Assembly (NCBI GenBank): GCA_004794785.1
Contig: SJOL01005810.1
Location: forward strand, 273,128 to 337,127
DNA length: 64,000 bases
DNA from: Opisthorchis felineus
Taxonomy: Eukaryota; Platyhelminthes; Trematoda; Opisthorchiida; Opisthorchiidae
Reading direction: 5' to 3'
Shown one piece after another: positions 22,801-34,086 of this stretch. Below the pieces are notes generated by a model, which had not been told where the DNA came from, searched no databases, and was given only the letters and a program-made list of their open reading frames with translations. The first letter of the stretch is position 1. Each line of letters starts with the position of its first letter. Position numbers and translations under genes: made by a program.

Positions 22801-25040
22801 ACCAATGTAACTGACCGAATTCGCCTCTCGATCCCGCTGTATGAATCAAGGCTACTGGGCACCTAATACTTGGCCTCAGTTGAGCTGCTGGACGCTCTAA
22901 ATGGTCCCATGTTTCCATAGAATACCAAATGACAAAAGAGGGTTTTCTTCTAATATTCCTGCAGTCAGTAAGGTTGTATATCATTAGGAAACCTCAAATT
23001 GTTTGGGACGTCTGTGAGCTAAAAGCCTACAAGATTGACCATGAACCATTTTCTGATTGATTAGGCGGTTGCACTGATGACCAGACCAAGATGTCCATAC
23101 CGGAATTTTCCGGTCATTCGAACCGGGACCAGCTTGGTTGAAACCAATGAAGATTATCTTGGAATACAGGGTGCTTCATAGGCCCTCTTGACAGTTTGAC
23201 GTTTGTTTGGTATATCCAGGTGTGTTAACTGAAGAAGGATGCCCCGGAAACGATCTTTCTCCAATTGCTTCCGATCTAAATGTGTTGATTTCGGTATTAT
23301 GCTTTGTGATATGCGTTTGTGTCCGACATCACATAACCTGACCTATGAGGATTCCGCTCTAAATCATACACAAACGAAGGATGCTTCAGTATGAATGTTC
23401 CGGGTGGTACGTGCGGATATTGGTTAATTAATTTAAGATGGCTTGTCATGTTTTGCAAGCCTATGGGTTTGAGTGATCACCTTGGGATATGGAATAGCTG
23501 GTTAGGTACAACACGGATCCTTTCTAACACACCTACTACAGACTCCCTCTTAAATAGAAGTGAGCCTCCCGTCCCCGAGTTTCAGTCCTGTACATTTCTG
23601 TCATAATTAACTCTGAGATGTGACCCCCTTTCACTTGCCCAGCACACAGCTGACACCATTAGGCCCTTCATACAATCTTTACTTAAAACCTTTGGTAGCC
23701 GAGGCAACAGGATGGTGCTGGGTAGTGAAGGTGACTAAACGGCCAACACAAGACCCAACCACATTTGAAATTCCAGCCTCAAGTTAAAGTACACTGACAT
23801 TGTGTGGCTGTCGTAGACATTAGACGAATCGGACAATGCATTCGCAGTCAAAGGAAGCACTCTTTTTGGAGAGGGGTGTAAGTCTCTCAGAGGATGAAAG
23901 TCAGGAAAGTGCGCTGTGAGTTACGTTAGACACGAGATAGGCGGAGATAATCGAATGAATAGCTATAAGAAGTACTGCGTCCGTCACTCTGTAGTGATGA
24001 TCTTTTATGAATAAATTCCCTCTTCTACCCTTAAAAGACAGTATTTGCGTGGCTTTTCCAAAATCCTAACCGAGAAGGAATACTGTACCGTCTTGCTGAC
24101 AGCATCGGATTGAAGCCACATTTTGGGTTTGACTATAATCTCTCTATAATCTCTCTCTCTCCACTCTTGTGAACCCGGATCAAAGTGCGGCAACAGGGAG
24201 AATGCAGCGTAGTTGATACAGGGTTGCAGTCAATGGGTCTGAAGATAGTTTAGCTATAAACTGCAGGCTTTTTTTGATGATCTTCTCCTTCCGTTTGTGT
24301 TCAGATATCTTCACCTGTATATCCGTGTTCTGTCAACCGTTTTGCAACAGTTGGCCGCTTTTTTCCAACCAGATCTCACAGAAAAACTCCTTTTATTTTA
24401 TGCCTATTAGGCACGCGTGCTTCACGCTCCTCCAGACCTAACAGCGTATTGCATGTAACACGATTGGCAAGGCCATGTTCCCAGGTGTTTCTGGATACTC
24501 CGGCAGTTTCCTGATGTCTTGTTTGTAAGAGCGCGAATATAACTGGTACTGCGGTCAATAACTGAACATCATTTTTAAGCGGCTTGCCATGCCATCATAG
24601 CTACTGTAGAAAAAAAGACCACCTGTCGGCGTCCAACATTTATGATAAATCTTCCTATCAAGAACGGACTTGCTACCGTGCGGTTATCGCCAGCCATACG
24701 TGTACGTGCCACCACTAAATGGGTTGCGGACAGGCAAGGCAGCCATTCGCTTGCGATCGATATCGATCTCTCCCTCCTAGTGTAGCGACTGTAGTGTTGA
24801 TTATATACAACACTACTGTTCGGTTACGTTACACTACGGATTCCAATAACTATTGTTTTCTGACCTTCTTCAACGCACAACAGTGCACGTCAGCATGGTG
24901 AGCCGGATAGATTCCCTGCTTCCTAACAGATGAAAATCAGTAAATAAACTTCATGCAAACGAAGGAATGACTGAGCAAAATGCTCTGAAATGCACGCTTC
25001 GTCCCACATTCAGGTCTTCAAAGACATTTGGATGGAGGTA
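19892..25040. other. No recognisable gene
   Basis: Five kilobases without a recognisable exon, RNA gene or repeat. Open frames are up to 78 codons. A (TCTCTATAA)2-like stretch at about 24140 is too short to count. Confidence 0.4.
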
Positions 25041-25041
25041 T

Positions 25042-25130
25042 ATATATTTGGAATCCGAACATCTGACATACTAGGCCGACGTGTTACCACAGCACCACCA
25101 GCGCACTCTGGGGATGCCTCGTCCAGACCA
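25042..25130 (-). repeat. tRNA-like SINE head
   Basis: On the minus strand TGGTGCTGTGGTAAC (25097-25083) resembles an A box and GTTCGGATTCC (25060-25050) resembles a B box. Between them is CACGTCGGCCTAGTATG-like sequence. Spacing fits a Pol III internal promoter. No closing acceptor stem is visible, so it is a SINE relic rather than a tRNA gene. Confidence 0.45.
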
Positions 25131-25254
25131 CGTGGCGCTCCCACACGCGTGTGATGTGATTGGTTTCTGCCGGGTGCCTGGATCAACGCCGCAGAATTGG
25201 TTAACTGTGTGACCCATATTTAAGGACTTCTCAGTCATGCAGCGCCACAGAAAT

Positions 25255-25320
25255 GATAGTTCAGCTACTCTGGTAATCACATGTCAGATATCCCGCGGTC
25301 AATTCCCTGCACGGCCAAAA
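25255..25320 (+). repeat. tRNA-derived SINE head (family 2)
   Basis: TAGTTCAGCTACTCTGG (25257-25273) serves as A box and GCGGTCAATTCCC (25295-25307) as B box. The next bases, TGCACGGCCAAAA, match the sequence after the B box at 5314-5335. The two are therefore probably copies of one SINE family. Confidence 0.4.
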
Positions 25321-28300
25321 TCGTATTATGTTTAGTGAGTCCAAATAAAAGCGAAACTCTATTTTGTCGTTCTCTAGCTTTGTTGTGGAGTAAGGGGAAG
25401 AACTGCGTCAGGGCGAGAGTGAGGACTGTTCGAATGACGGTGTTGTGAATACAAAACTGCCGGGTTTAACAACTTGTAAATTCTTCAGACAAGGCGACCA
25501 CTGAATAGTCAGCGATCCATGCGTAGGGCCGGCTGCGCAAACCGATTGCCGGGCGCATAGTTGTTTGGTCAACAACCTAGAACTATTCAAATATGGTTCA
25601 TTTGACCTGCGTGACGAGACCCACTAAAGACAAAGGGTCTCGTTCTGCCAAATCCGGACCACGCCTTTACAATTAATGTCTAACATTACTCTTCGTCACC
25701 ATTTAGGAGGACTTTGGAGCTCGCTCTCCAAACTACCTCATACCGGTCTCACTCGACTTCCACTTGTGACATGGAGAAGGAATCTTATGCTTTGCTGATG
25801 GTAACAGAACGCCTTCGGATATTCATGAGCTAAAACTGGAGAACAGCATACAAACTCCGAGACGTATACTGTGAGCGTTCCGGACAGTGCAGATCTGGGA
25901 GCATTCAATCAATGTTTCTGTAGCGCCATAAAACACTTTGAAAATGTTGTTTTCCACAGTACTGCTGCTGAATCATCTTGTAAGAATGAAAAAGATATGC
26001 ATTGTGTCCGAGCGTATGAAATGAACTAGCATGGTTGAATAGTGAGGAGATATAGAAAACTCACGGGGTGAGTCGTCATAAGTTCGTGTTTAGATTACTG
26101 GATGCTAGCAGTCAGCACTCCTTGTGAAAGTGGTTAGGATAAACACACTTCGCCCGGGCACTACCTTCAAAGCTTTGCAGGACAACCTTCTTGAACCGTT
26201 CCATAAATTGATCTAAGTTTTCTGTTTCCGTCTATTTGTACAAAAATAGCCCCGTACAACAGCAACCGAACGAAGCAGTTTTGAAGTGTATGCGTCACCA
26301 ATAGCGAGGAATACTTCACGCGACTACGAAACGGCGGACCGGTTCAATTTGTTTTGATTCTCATTCGAACATCTAAAACACAATCCGTGTGCAAAGTGTT
26401 TTTGCTTCTCACTTAATGTTTGCAGATCGCCAAAAGAAAAGCACAACAAGCAGTTGTGCTGGAACGAAAAAACACCCCCTACTTGGTTTTCGTCACACCT
26501 ATTTTTGAACTAAAATCCCTGAAGATGGAAATAAAGGACCTTTTTCGAGTGACTTCAGCTATATCAAAATGTTTGTCTGTTTCAACTTTTATTAGGAACA
26601 GTAAATCTCAGTATGTGGTCATTAGAAGCAACCGACAGGTGATTTAATGTCACTCACAAGAGTCCACCATTTCTCTTTTCATCAGCCAAAACAAATTATT
26701 TGTCAAAACGGTCTGATCAAGTCTTCAAGTGGTCAGGGGTGATGTCATTGAAGATGTAACCATGGTAGTCTGAGTTGGTATCAGCTACTTTCCTAAGTAT
26801 AACCAGTATGTTTGGTTTGGAAGCACCCAAAAGTTTCATAATAGGCACTTTAATGGCTTTGGGAATCGCCATGGGTTTCAGACAACGGCGAACGCAGTGT
26901 GAAGAAAACAATATTATTTAACTTGGTTCTGCCGTGTTGTGCGAGCGATTTGCCTCCACTGTAGTCCACAACACATATTACCATCGGGGATAGCTAAGGA
27001 AAGCCATATTTAGATGTAACTGTTCGGTTAAATTGCGAAAACGGTGAACTCGTTTTGTTTTGCGGTGAGTTCTACTCACCCATACATGCCATGACCCAAT
27101 CTAAACTGTGTTCACAACGTGACCTAAGGTGAACTAACTTAGAAGGTTTTGAAGCAGCATTTTTGCTGTTCTGTAATACGGTATCCATCAGCGCGGTGCA
27201 TTGAGCTGTTTACAGTCTAGGTGGACATCATAAAACCAAGCAATTTCATTTATGGTTGGTATGATATTCCAATATTCCGTAGGGAGCGAACAAAAGGTGA
27301 GGAAGGGAGAATTCAGAAATGGGGACTATTGGGAAAACACTTGAAAACATCGGTCAGTTAAAAGTAAGCAATACAGAGACGTAGGGTACGGTTAAACTGG
27401 ATCGAATCATAAATCCTGAGTGCGGGACAGAAAAAAAGTGTCCCAGATAGTCCCAGGGTAGAAACAGCCTATATCAATCAAAAAATAGAGATTTCACCTT
27501 CGAATCGTTCTGAAAAACAAGCCGAATAAAAATGATGCTTAAGAGTATTGGTTAAAGGACAAGGTTAAAGGATCGATACGGTTAGGAAATAGAACATAGG
27601 GGCAGAAACGCTTTGCAGATCCTTCAATGAATTGATTTGGTCGGTTCCACGGTTGTCCTACATGTTCTGGTTTCGACTGTCACTTGGATGACTGATTAAT
27701 TCGATATCCAGGGAGGCTACCGAAATTTCTAAGTAAGATCCATACAATGCACTGTTTATCCAAAATGCGAGAAAACGCTCACTTCGCATATTAAATTACC
27801 GCACTAACGGAATCTGTTCTGGATGATGAGAACCGATTGAGGGTAGTCACTTCTTGGGGGTGATATTTTCTGATGGACTGACAATTCGAAATGGCCAGCG
27901 TATAAAGGGACTTAGAGATGGCTATCAGTAGACAGGTCAAACTTCAAAGAAAATCTTCGCACTGCTTTTTCGATAGATCTCACTCTATGATAACTTGTGG
28001 TTGAATTGTCATTGCTAAACTATGTCTACACTATCCCTGGTTGTTTTTGCTGGCATCCAGTACAAGACTTCCCGCAATTCTCCCATGAAAATTACAGGCG
28101 GATTGCTGTCAAAGTAGGAATTTGGGAGAGGATGGATTTCATTCTGTTCTAGAATGGGATACGGACAACAAGCTGAGCTTGCCAATGTCAAGACTGTCTT
28201 ATGAATTCAAAAGGTTCTGTCTCTTATTATGTAATCTTGTCCAGTCAGAGTAGACCGTTCGACAAGATTTCAAATTGGCCTTCGGACATTCCACGTGAGA

Positions 28301-29449
28301 TTGACGACCATTCGTTATATTGAGGCTCTCACTACCACTTGTTTATTTATCAAATACTTTTTCAGCTAGACATATGATAATATCACCCCAGCTATAACCA
28401 ACACATTTCTCAATTTAAAGGAATCAAGTGGGGCCAGCAACTATGCATAATGAACCATTTCGTCCCTAAGATCGATTACATGATAGTTATATTTTATAAT
28501 TGGATTGTCTGAGAAGACTGCAAAAATCTACGGGTGGGACATCGTCAGTTGTGCCACTTGTGGGGTTTATAAGTTATGTTTAATTAGCCTTGAGCGGTAA
28601 ATCGGAAGTTCGTTGTCTTGGATGTTTTATACGCGATGGTCACACAATATGACAGGTGGGACTGAAAACCTGAAGTATATCATTAACTTTCTGTACAAGA
28701 ATGTGAGGTACACATCCTACAAACATGGCAGCTCTTACGTTAGTGTAAGCTACATCCACATTCCACTTTGAATGACGCTTGCAGTACTTTAATAGTGCTC
28801 TCTCTGTTTAGCAACCTTCGTTTGAATTGTGTCTATTGGTTACTGGAGAATGAATCGATCTTCGCAGGTTGTTCTGTTGATCTTCAGCCTTCGCTCGAGT
28901 CTATGTATGTAGCCGTGAATGGTCCATCCGGAGCTCTGGAAGATAGCATAGTCTTCCCAGAACTTCGTCTTATGAGAGTAGACGGTACTAAAATATTGTA
29001 GATTTCAAAAAATCACAACACTACTTGGCTTGTGAAGGAACTGCTTCCAGAGGAATGACTGGAAGCCGTCTTGTGTTTCGGATCAGTCAAGGTGGACAAA
29101 ATTATAGCTATTTAGACATTCAACGGAAAGTACTGAGTTAGTTTTCCTTCGCATATGGGATTACGACTGGTTATGAGTTTCAGCTTTCCAATGTGGAACA
29201 AAATATTGACCCAGTTTATCGTGGTAGAAGCATTAGGTAGCGTTAAGGTTTGTTTCAGTGTTCTCTTCGCATTAGGCAATCAGTCTACAGACAGTCTAGT
29301 TTACGCAATCTCCGGTGCTGAGTGGCAAGCAGAGTGCGAAGCTGAAACAACCAAATTGTAGTAATTGAAAGCAGCTAGAAAACGGATTGATGAAACGAAC
29401 ATTTCAACCGTGGCAAGATATGTTTTTCCTTCTGCGGGCGTGGACACTC
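25321..29449. other. No recognisable gene
   Basis: No exon-like block could be assigned. A 77-codon + frame at 28768-29001 has coding-like composition but no recognised family and weak splice context. Confidence 0.4.
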
Positions 29450-30146
29450 ACACTTGTAACGCGCCCACTCCGTTCCGGTTACGCGTCTTTGGGTAACTAC
29501 TGCGAGTAGGCAGTGTATCGATCAACTTAATGATCATTGTTTTGACTCACTTTTGTCTGCCCACTCGGTGCTTGAAAGAGTTCCGTCTGTTGAGTTCCGT
29601 CAGCTATGGTTGAAAAAGTCGCTCAGGCGAGTCGGATGACTCACCGTTGCGTCTCGCATGCAATGGGAAAACCCCACGATTCACATTTGCCACAGACACA
29701 GCAACACGAGCCTCGGCACGCATGCATAGACAAACACACCAGTGCGCGAGGCTCAGACGACGCCTGGGACGACCCGTCGACCCAAACTCGTCCCACGTGG
29801 ACTGTAGTTTACTCAAGCCCGCTCACGAAGCGGTGGCGTGCGTGTGTCGCCACGCTCTCAGTCCTCACCATCTTTTGCTGTCACTCCGTGACGGCATAGG
29901 AGCGCTAAAACCGGGACAGGTCTACCGTTCATGTCAAGGTCGCGCTTGAGCACCAGCCAATCAGCGTCTCAACTTTAAGCCAATATAGTCGCTGCTTTGG
30001 CTGCGCGCGGTTGAGCGCGTTCTTCTGCTACGGCTTCACATTTCATGTGCCTTCTTTTGGATTGAGTTTTTGTTTTGAAAGCTGAAAACATTTTGTTCTG
30101 TTGACTTTTTTATTCCCTGTGAAACTGAATTGGACTTCAGTTTGTT
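29450..30146 (+). promoter_or_regulatory. CpG-rich promoter and 5' untranslated region of the KLF gene
   Basis: This stretch is visibly richer in CpG than its surroundings. It holds two CCAAT boxes on the + strand: AGCCAATCAGCG (29955-29966), a near-perfect NF-Y site, and AAGCCAATATAG (CCAAT at 29980-29984). A GCGCGCGGTTGAGCGCG palindromic stretch follows at about 30003-30019. The AT-richer 100 bases before the start codon look like 5' untranslated leader. A start site near 30000 is inferred from the CCAAT boxes. Open frames in this block on both strands reflect its GC content, not coding. Confidence 0.55.
30045..30065 (+). promoter_or_regulatory. Possible upstream ORF
   Basis: ATG TGC CTT CTT TTG GAT TGA encodes six residues, about 80 bases before the KLF start codon. 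It matters only if transcription starts upstream of 30045; it could then lower translation of the main frame. Confidence 0.3.
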
Positions 30147-30236
30147 ATGGCCGGAACGACGGCACTGGGATTTGATGGGTTCCATGACGTGCACGTTGTT
30201 GGCGCGCTGAAACGCGACGATTTTTATGACCCCAAA
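30147..30236 (+). CDS. Proposed first coding exon of the KLF1/2/4-type gene
   Basis: An ATG in strong context (G at -3, G at +4) opens a 30-codon frame. The product starts MAGTTALGFDGFHDVHVVGA and ends in FYDPK. The frame meets CCCAAA|GTGAGT, a good splice donor, after a whole codon (phase 0). The big KLF exon also starts in phase 0, so joining them keeps the frame. Vertebrate KLF2 and KLF4 also begin with a short coding exon. The CpG-rich, CCAAT-bearing block directly upstream supports this as a gene start. I recognise no domain in the 30 residues. The link over 23 kb is an inference; another gene, or an extra exon between, cannot be excluded. Confidence 0.5.
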
Positions 30237-30555
30237 GTGAGTAATCTCCTCGAGCTATATTGTTTACGTTGCTTACCATACTTTGGTTTGTTGTCCTTTA
30301 GGAGACGGTAGTGCCATATCTCACGAGCGGCAAATTTGGCTTACAGGATTCGAACTCATTTTGTGGTTATCGAACTGAGTACCTTTGCTTCCACCCACCC
30401 ATAAAATGAGCGTTAGTCGGAATTAGGCCTAGGATATAAAAAGCATGTGGAAAATCAGGTCATTACGGCCAGTCAGCATTCTTTTTTTTGTCTGGGCAAT
30501 CATGTGGTATTGTATGTAGAGTCATAGCTTCAACTTTTGTGGGTTTACCAGTTTT

Positions 30556-30615
30556 GAGGATCGCGGGTTCGAATCAGCCTGCAATACGAAGTCCCGATCA
30601 CGGCAGAGTGCGTAT
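30556..30615 (+). repeat. Possible tRNA-like SINE relic
   Basis: GCGGGTTCGAATCAG (about 30563-30577) is a good B box. The A box upstream (TGTGGGTTTACCAG) is poor. No second copy was seen in the window. Confidence 0.25.
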
Positions 30616-31729
30616 TTTTTGTCTCCGTATACTACATGTTCCAGCCAATTATCTGCTACCAGTGCTGACGACTGCTTGCAATTCACTGGACAAAGGTCTC
30701 AAGCCTTGCATGAGACGGGCTGTTTGAATCGGTATGTTCTACTGGCTACCTCAGAGGGTTTGAATAGTCAACCAACTCGCTAGAAGCGTTAAACTGCAGC
30801 GTATGATGTGTTATTTTCTCATATAGCTCATGGACTTTGCTTGATAGATCGTGTGAAAACAATCAACTCAGCAAATGTTCGGAAAGTCTTTCACATCTTC
30901 CTTTCTAGTCGACCTGTTTATAAATAAACGACGAATGCTGGTGGTTGTATAAACTTTCTTTGCGTAGATCTTGAAGAATGGTTATTCGCACGTTTCGCAC
31001 AACTTCAGTTGTCCGAAGTCAATGAAGTTGAAGCCATCTGCTAGGTTTAACTGAAGTAGAGTTAAAATTATAATTAGACGCTCGAGTTCATAAGTAGTTA
31101 TCCCATCTTCAAGCTGAGTTCATTTCAGTCATTCTCTTAGTACTTCTGTCTCTCGCAGAATAGATCGTGTTTGGTCGGTCGCTTTCAATGGTTTCTTCGA
31201 ATGGAACAACGGCACTTACTGTGAAGGTTATTGTCAAGTTCGACTGGAATAACAGGCCAAAATTAAGCACGAATACGCGACTATTTGACGTAGCTCCAAT
31301 GAGACTACGATGGCGCATATTTGGTCACTTCTAAATGAAAGTCACTTCTAACGAAAGTTGGAAAACAGGTGCTTTTACCTTTTGGTACGTGTGATTGATG
31401 CATTGCCTTCTTGTATCAACAGATTCTGGAAAATTGGAGGGCGCCGTTTTACCAGGCGCTCTTTTTGATCGTGGGAATGGTCAGTTTTCCAACATCGTAT
31501 TGGTCTGTGACAGCTACTGACAGAGTACTACACCATGGTTTAGGATCAACCCACCAAATGAAGATGACAGAACATTTTCAGCCAAATTGCTCAGCTAAGC
31601 GAACAAATCGATGGTCATCCACACTTACTGAGCCGTCAACACTCACTTCAACATTCAATTCCGCAAACTAATGGGTAGTACACTATCATTCAAATGCGGA
31701 TGATTGATACTCAGCGCGATTAACTTGCA

Positions 31730-31930
31730 CTGAGCTCGAGATGGCTCACTGGTTGAAGCACGAATTTACTGACCGGAAGGTTCGTAGTTCGAACCCAACA
31801 CCCGGTATCTCGATTGCTCCTGTCTAGGCTTGGGTAACCTGGCAGCATCTCATCCCTCATGCTTCCTTCGGGTGGCAGGTAGGCACCAAAAGGTTGCTAC
31901 AGCTGAACCATTATTTTAACTATTATTAGT
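31730..31930 (+). repeat. tRNA-derived SINE (family 1), copy 1
   Basis: A box TGGCTCACTGG (31742-31752), B box AGTTCGAACCC (31786-31796). The body follows, with CTCCTGTCTAGGCTTGGGTA, CTTCCTTCGGGTGGCAGGTA, GGCACC and GCTACAGCTGAACCA. The tail is ATTATTTTAACTATTATTAG, a worn (ATT)n. The order and content match the minus-strand copies at 33.9 and 50.1 kb. Confidence 0.85.
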
Positions 31931-33901
31931 AACTCGCACTCGGACTGCATGTATGTAGTTACCGTGACTGGCTATTGTCCAGCTCCTCAAATTTGGATTC
32001 TTCGGTAGACGGCTCATGTGTCCCACAGGAATCTTCCTCTTGTGAACATACAATCAAAATTATACCACTCAGTGATTATCCGATTACCCACCCGTAGATG
32101 AGTGACATAGGAGGCTTGAATCATGTTGATACTACTGTTGGTTGCCTATAAGTATGAAACAGTGGTACAGTGTTGCTCAACTCTTCAACATGCGTTTATT
32201 TTCTTTATGAAATGAAATGCCTACACAAAGGAAACGTGGAATCAAAATTATCTTTCATACTAGACAGATGAATGTGCCACCACTCGTTTTGCATCCGGTC
32301 ATCACAATGTCTGTATACTTGTCACGGGTCTGAACACTTGGTGTACATTCCATTGCGTAGTAAATGGTCTACATGGGTTGGACAGTCCTATTGCAAGATA
32401 TTTCCTGAACATAATAAATAGACCTGAATAAGCAAGACTCCCTCTGTGGAAACGCCTGACTCTCAGCTCATTTCTTTCTGGGTCTTTGCTATGCAAAACC
32501 TCTACTGTGGAAGATGGATGGACTGAAGCTAGGTCAGCCATTTGCTTATGAATTAATTTTACCTAGAAGTTAATCATCCTGTGACTTTAGGTGTTCGTCG
32601 AAACGAAATACACAACACTGACTGGAGTTGCTTGTTGTTCCCGGATCAAACTGCCAAGCCAGAGCTCCTTACAGGGTACTTCTACACCATCATTGGTTTC
32701 TGTGGGCCCGTCAGTTATTCTGTATGATCGTATAAAATAGATGATAGCCTCTGTCGTAGCAGCAGTGAATGCAAACTTGTTACGACATCTCTCCACAGTT
32801 TCTATGTACGCTGTCCTTTGTTTCCTATTGGGGAATTAACCCATTTTTCTGTGTGGATAGTATTCCATTCACATGTAGTATCAGGTTGCAACATCCTCCA
32901 TAGTCCGTCACATTGCCTGACAAGAACCAACTATGCTTTTATTTGATCCGTTCCAAGCTGTCACATTTTATTATACAAACTCGGTGAAACACACACACGC
33001 CATCTTTTCAAGCCTACTGCAGAACACTTCAGTCACATAAAAATTGCATAGTTGTCAAGACTCACGTAAGCCACTATGTGGAGTCGCTAAACAATCATCG
33101 ACAATAGGGCATAAGCTTCGTTATCAAACCGTTTCCTATCGATCCAGTTGAGATTCTTAGCTAAGCTGCCCGTAAAGATACAGCGCATTTGTTCAAGAGT
33201 CATTCCAAACTTGTTTCCGGCACGTTCTCTCTGTTATGCACCTTGTCTGTTCATCTTGATTGCTGTTTGCTTTTAGAATATCTGTAAAGTTTGTGCGGTT
33301 TGTATGCCTTTGAGTTTGTTATATCAGCTGCTCCTAGATTATCTCCAGCGAGGAAGTGAGTCAGTCCGATAGCATAGACCACAGCATTTAGCGGACAACA
33401 ATCAATAGAACAAAATTTGCGAAATCCTACTCAGGGGCATTATTCTATTACAGTGTAGGATCCGTTGTCTATCCTCGAGGTTCTTGTATCAATCATAGAG
33501 CAGTGCAGTACTCTGTCAGTTGTGTTAGTGCTCACTCTGTCTAACCGAACGTTGTGGTCTAATTGAGGATTTTCTTTCTGAGTCTCTTAGTGGAGAACTT
33601 CAGGGTGGCGCAGGTATCTCACAGGACAATTTGTTCGGGTTAAATTTCGCAACGAACAGACGAATATAGTTGACCATCGTTTGGTCACTTACCTGGTTAT
33701 TGCCTGGAGGAGGCTTTCGGCGTGAAGTGATGCGGGATGGGCTTATGGTGTTGAGGATTAACTGTGTTACTACTGTACTAATGACAATGTGCCTTCAGTA
33801 TTCCATTCCGAAATTAAATCAGTCTGTGTCCAGAATACGACTTATCCTTCGCTTTGGGGCTCAACCGCTGATATACGCCAGGTTTCCTGATGTCGTATTC
33901 G

Positions 33902-34086
33902 GTCGTTCAGCTGTAGCACCCTTTCTGTGCCTAGCTGCCATGCCACCCGAAAGAAGTACGAGGGCTGGAATACTGTCAGGTTGCCCTAGCCTAGACAGGA
34001 GAAGTCGAAAGGCAGAGGTCGGGTTCGAACCACGGACCTTCCCGTCAGTAAATAGCTCTAACCACTAAACCATCTCGTCCCGATAA
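33902..34086 (-). repeat. tRNA-derived SINE (family 1), copy 2
   Basis: The best preserved of the three. On the minus strand: GGGACGAGATGGTTTAGTGG with the A box, ACTGACGGGAAGGTCCGTGG, B box GGTTCGAACCC (34031-34021), CTCCTGTCTAGGCTAGGGCA, TTCTTTCGGGTGGCATGGCA and GTGCTACAGCTGAACGACC. A 132-codon + frame ending at 34068 is simply the antisense of this SINE. Confidence 0.88.

Noticed and set aside
29606..29949. Overlapping frames of up to 100 codons on both strands before the KLF start
   Set aside because: Explained by high GC and CpG content of the promoter block. No frame joins the start exon.
33670..34068. 132-codon + frame
   Set aside because: Its last 55 codons are the antisense of SINE copy 2.
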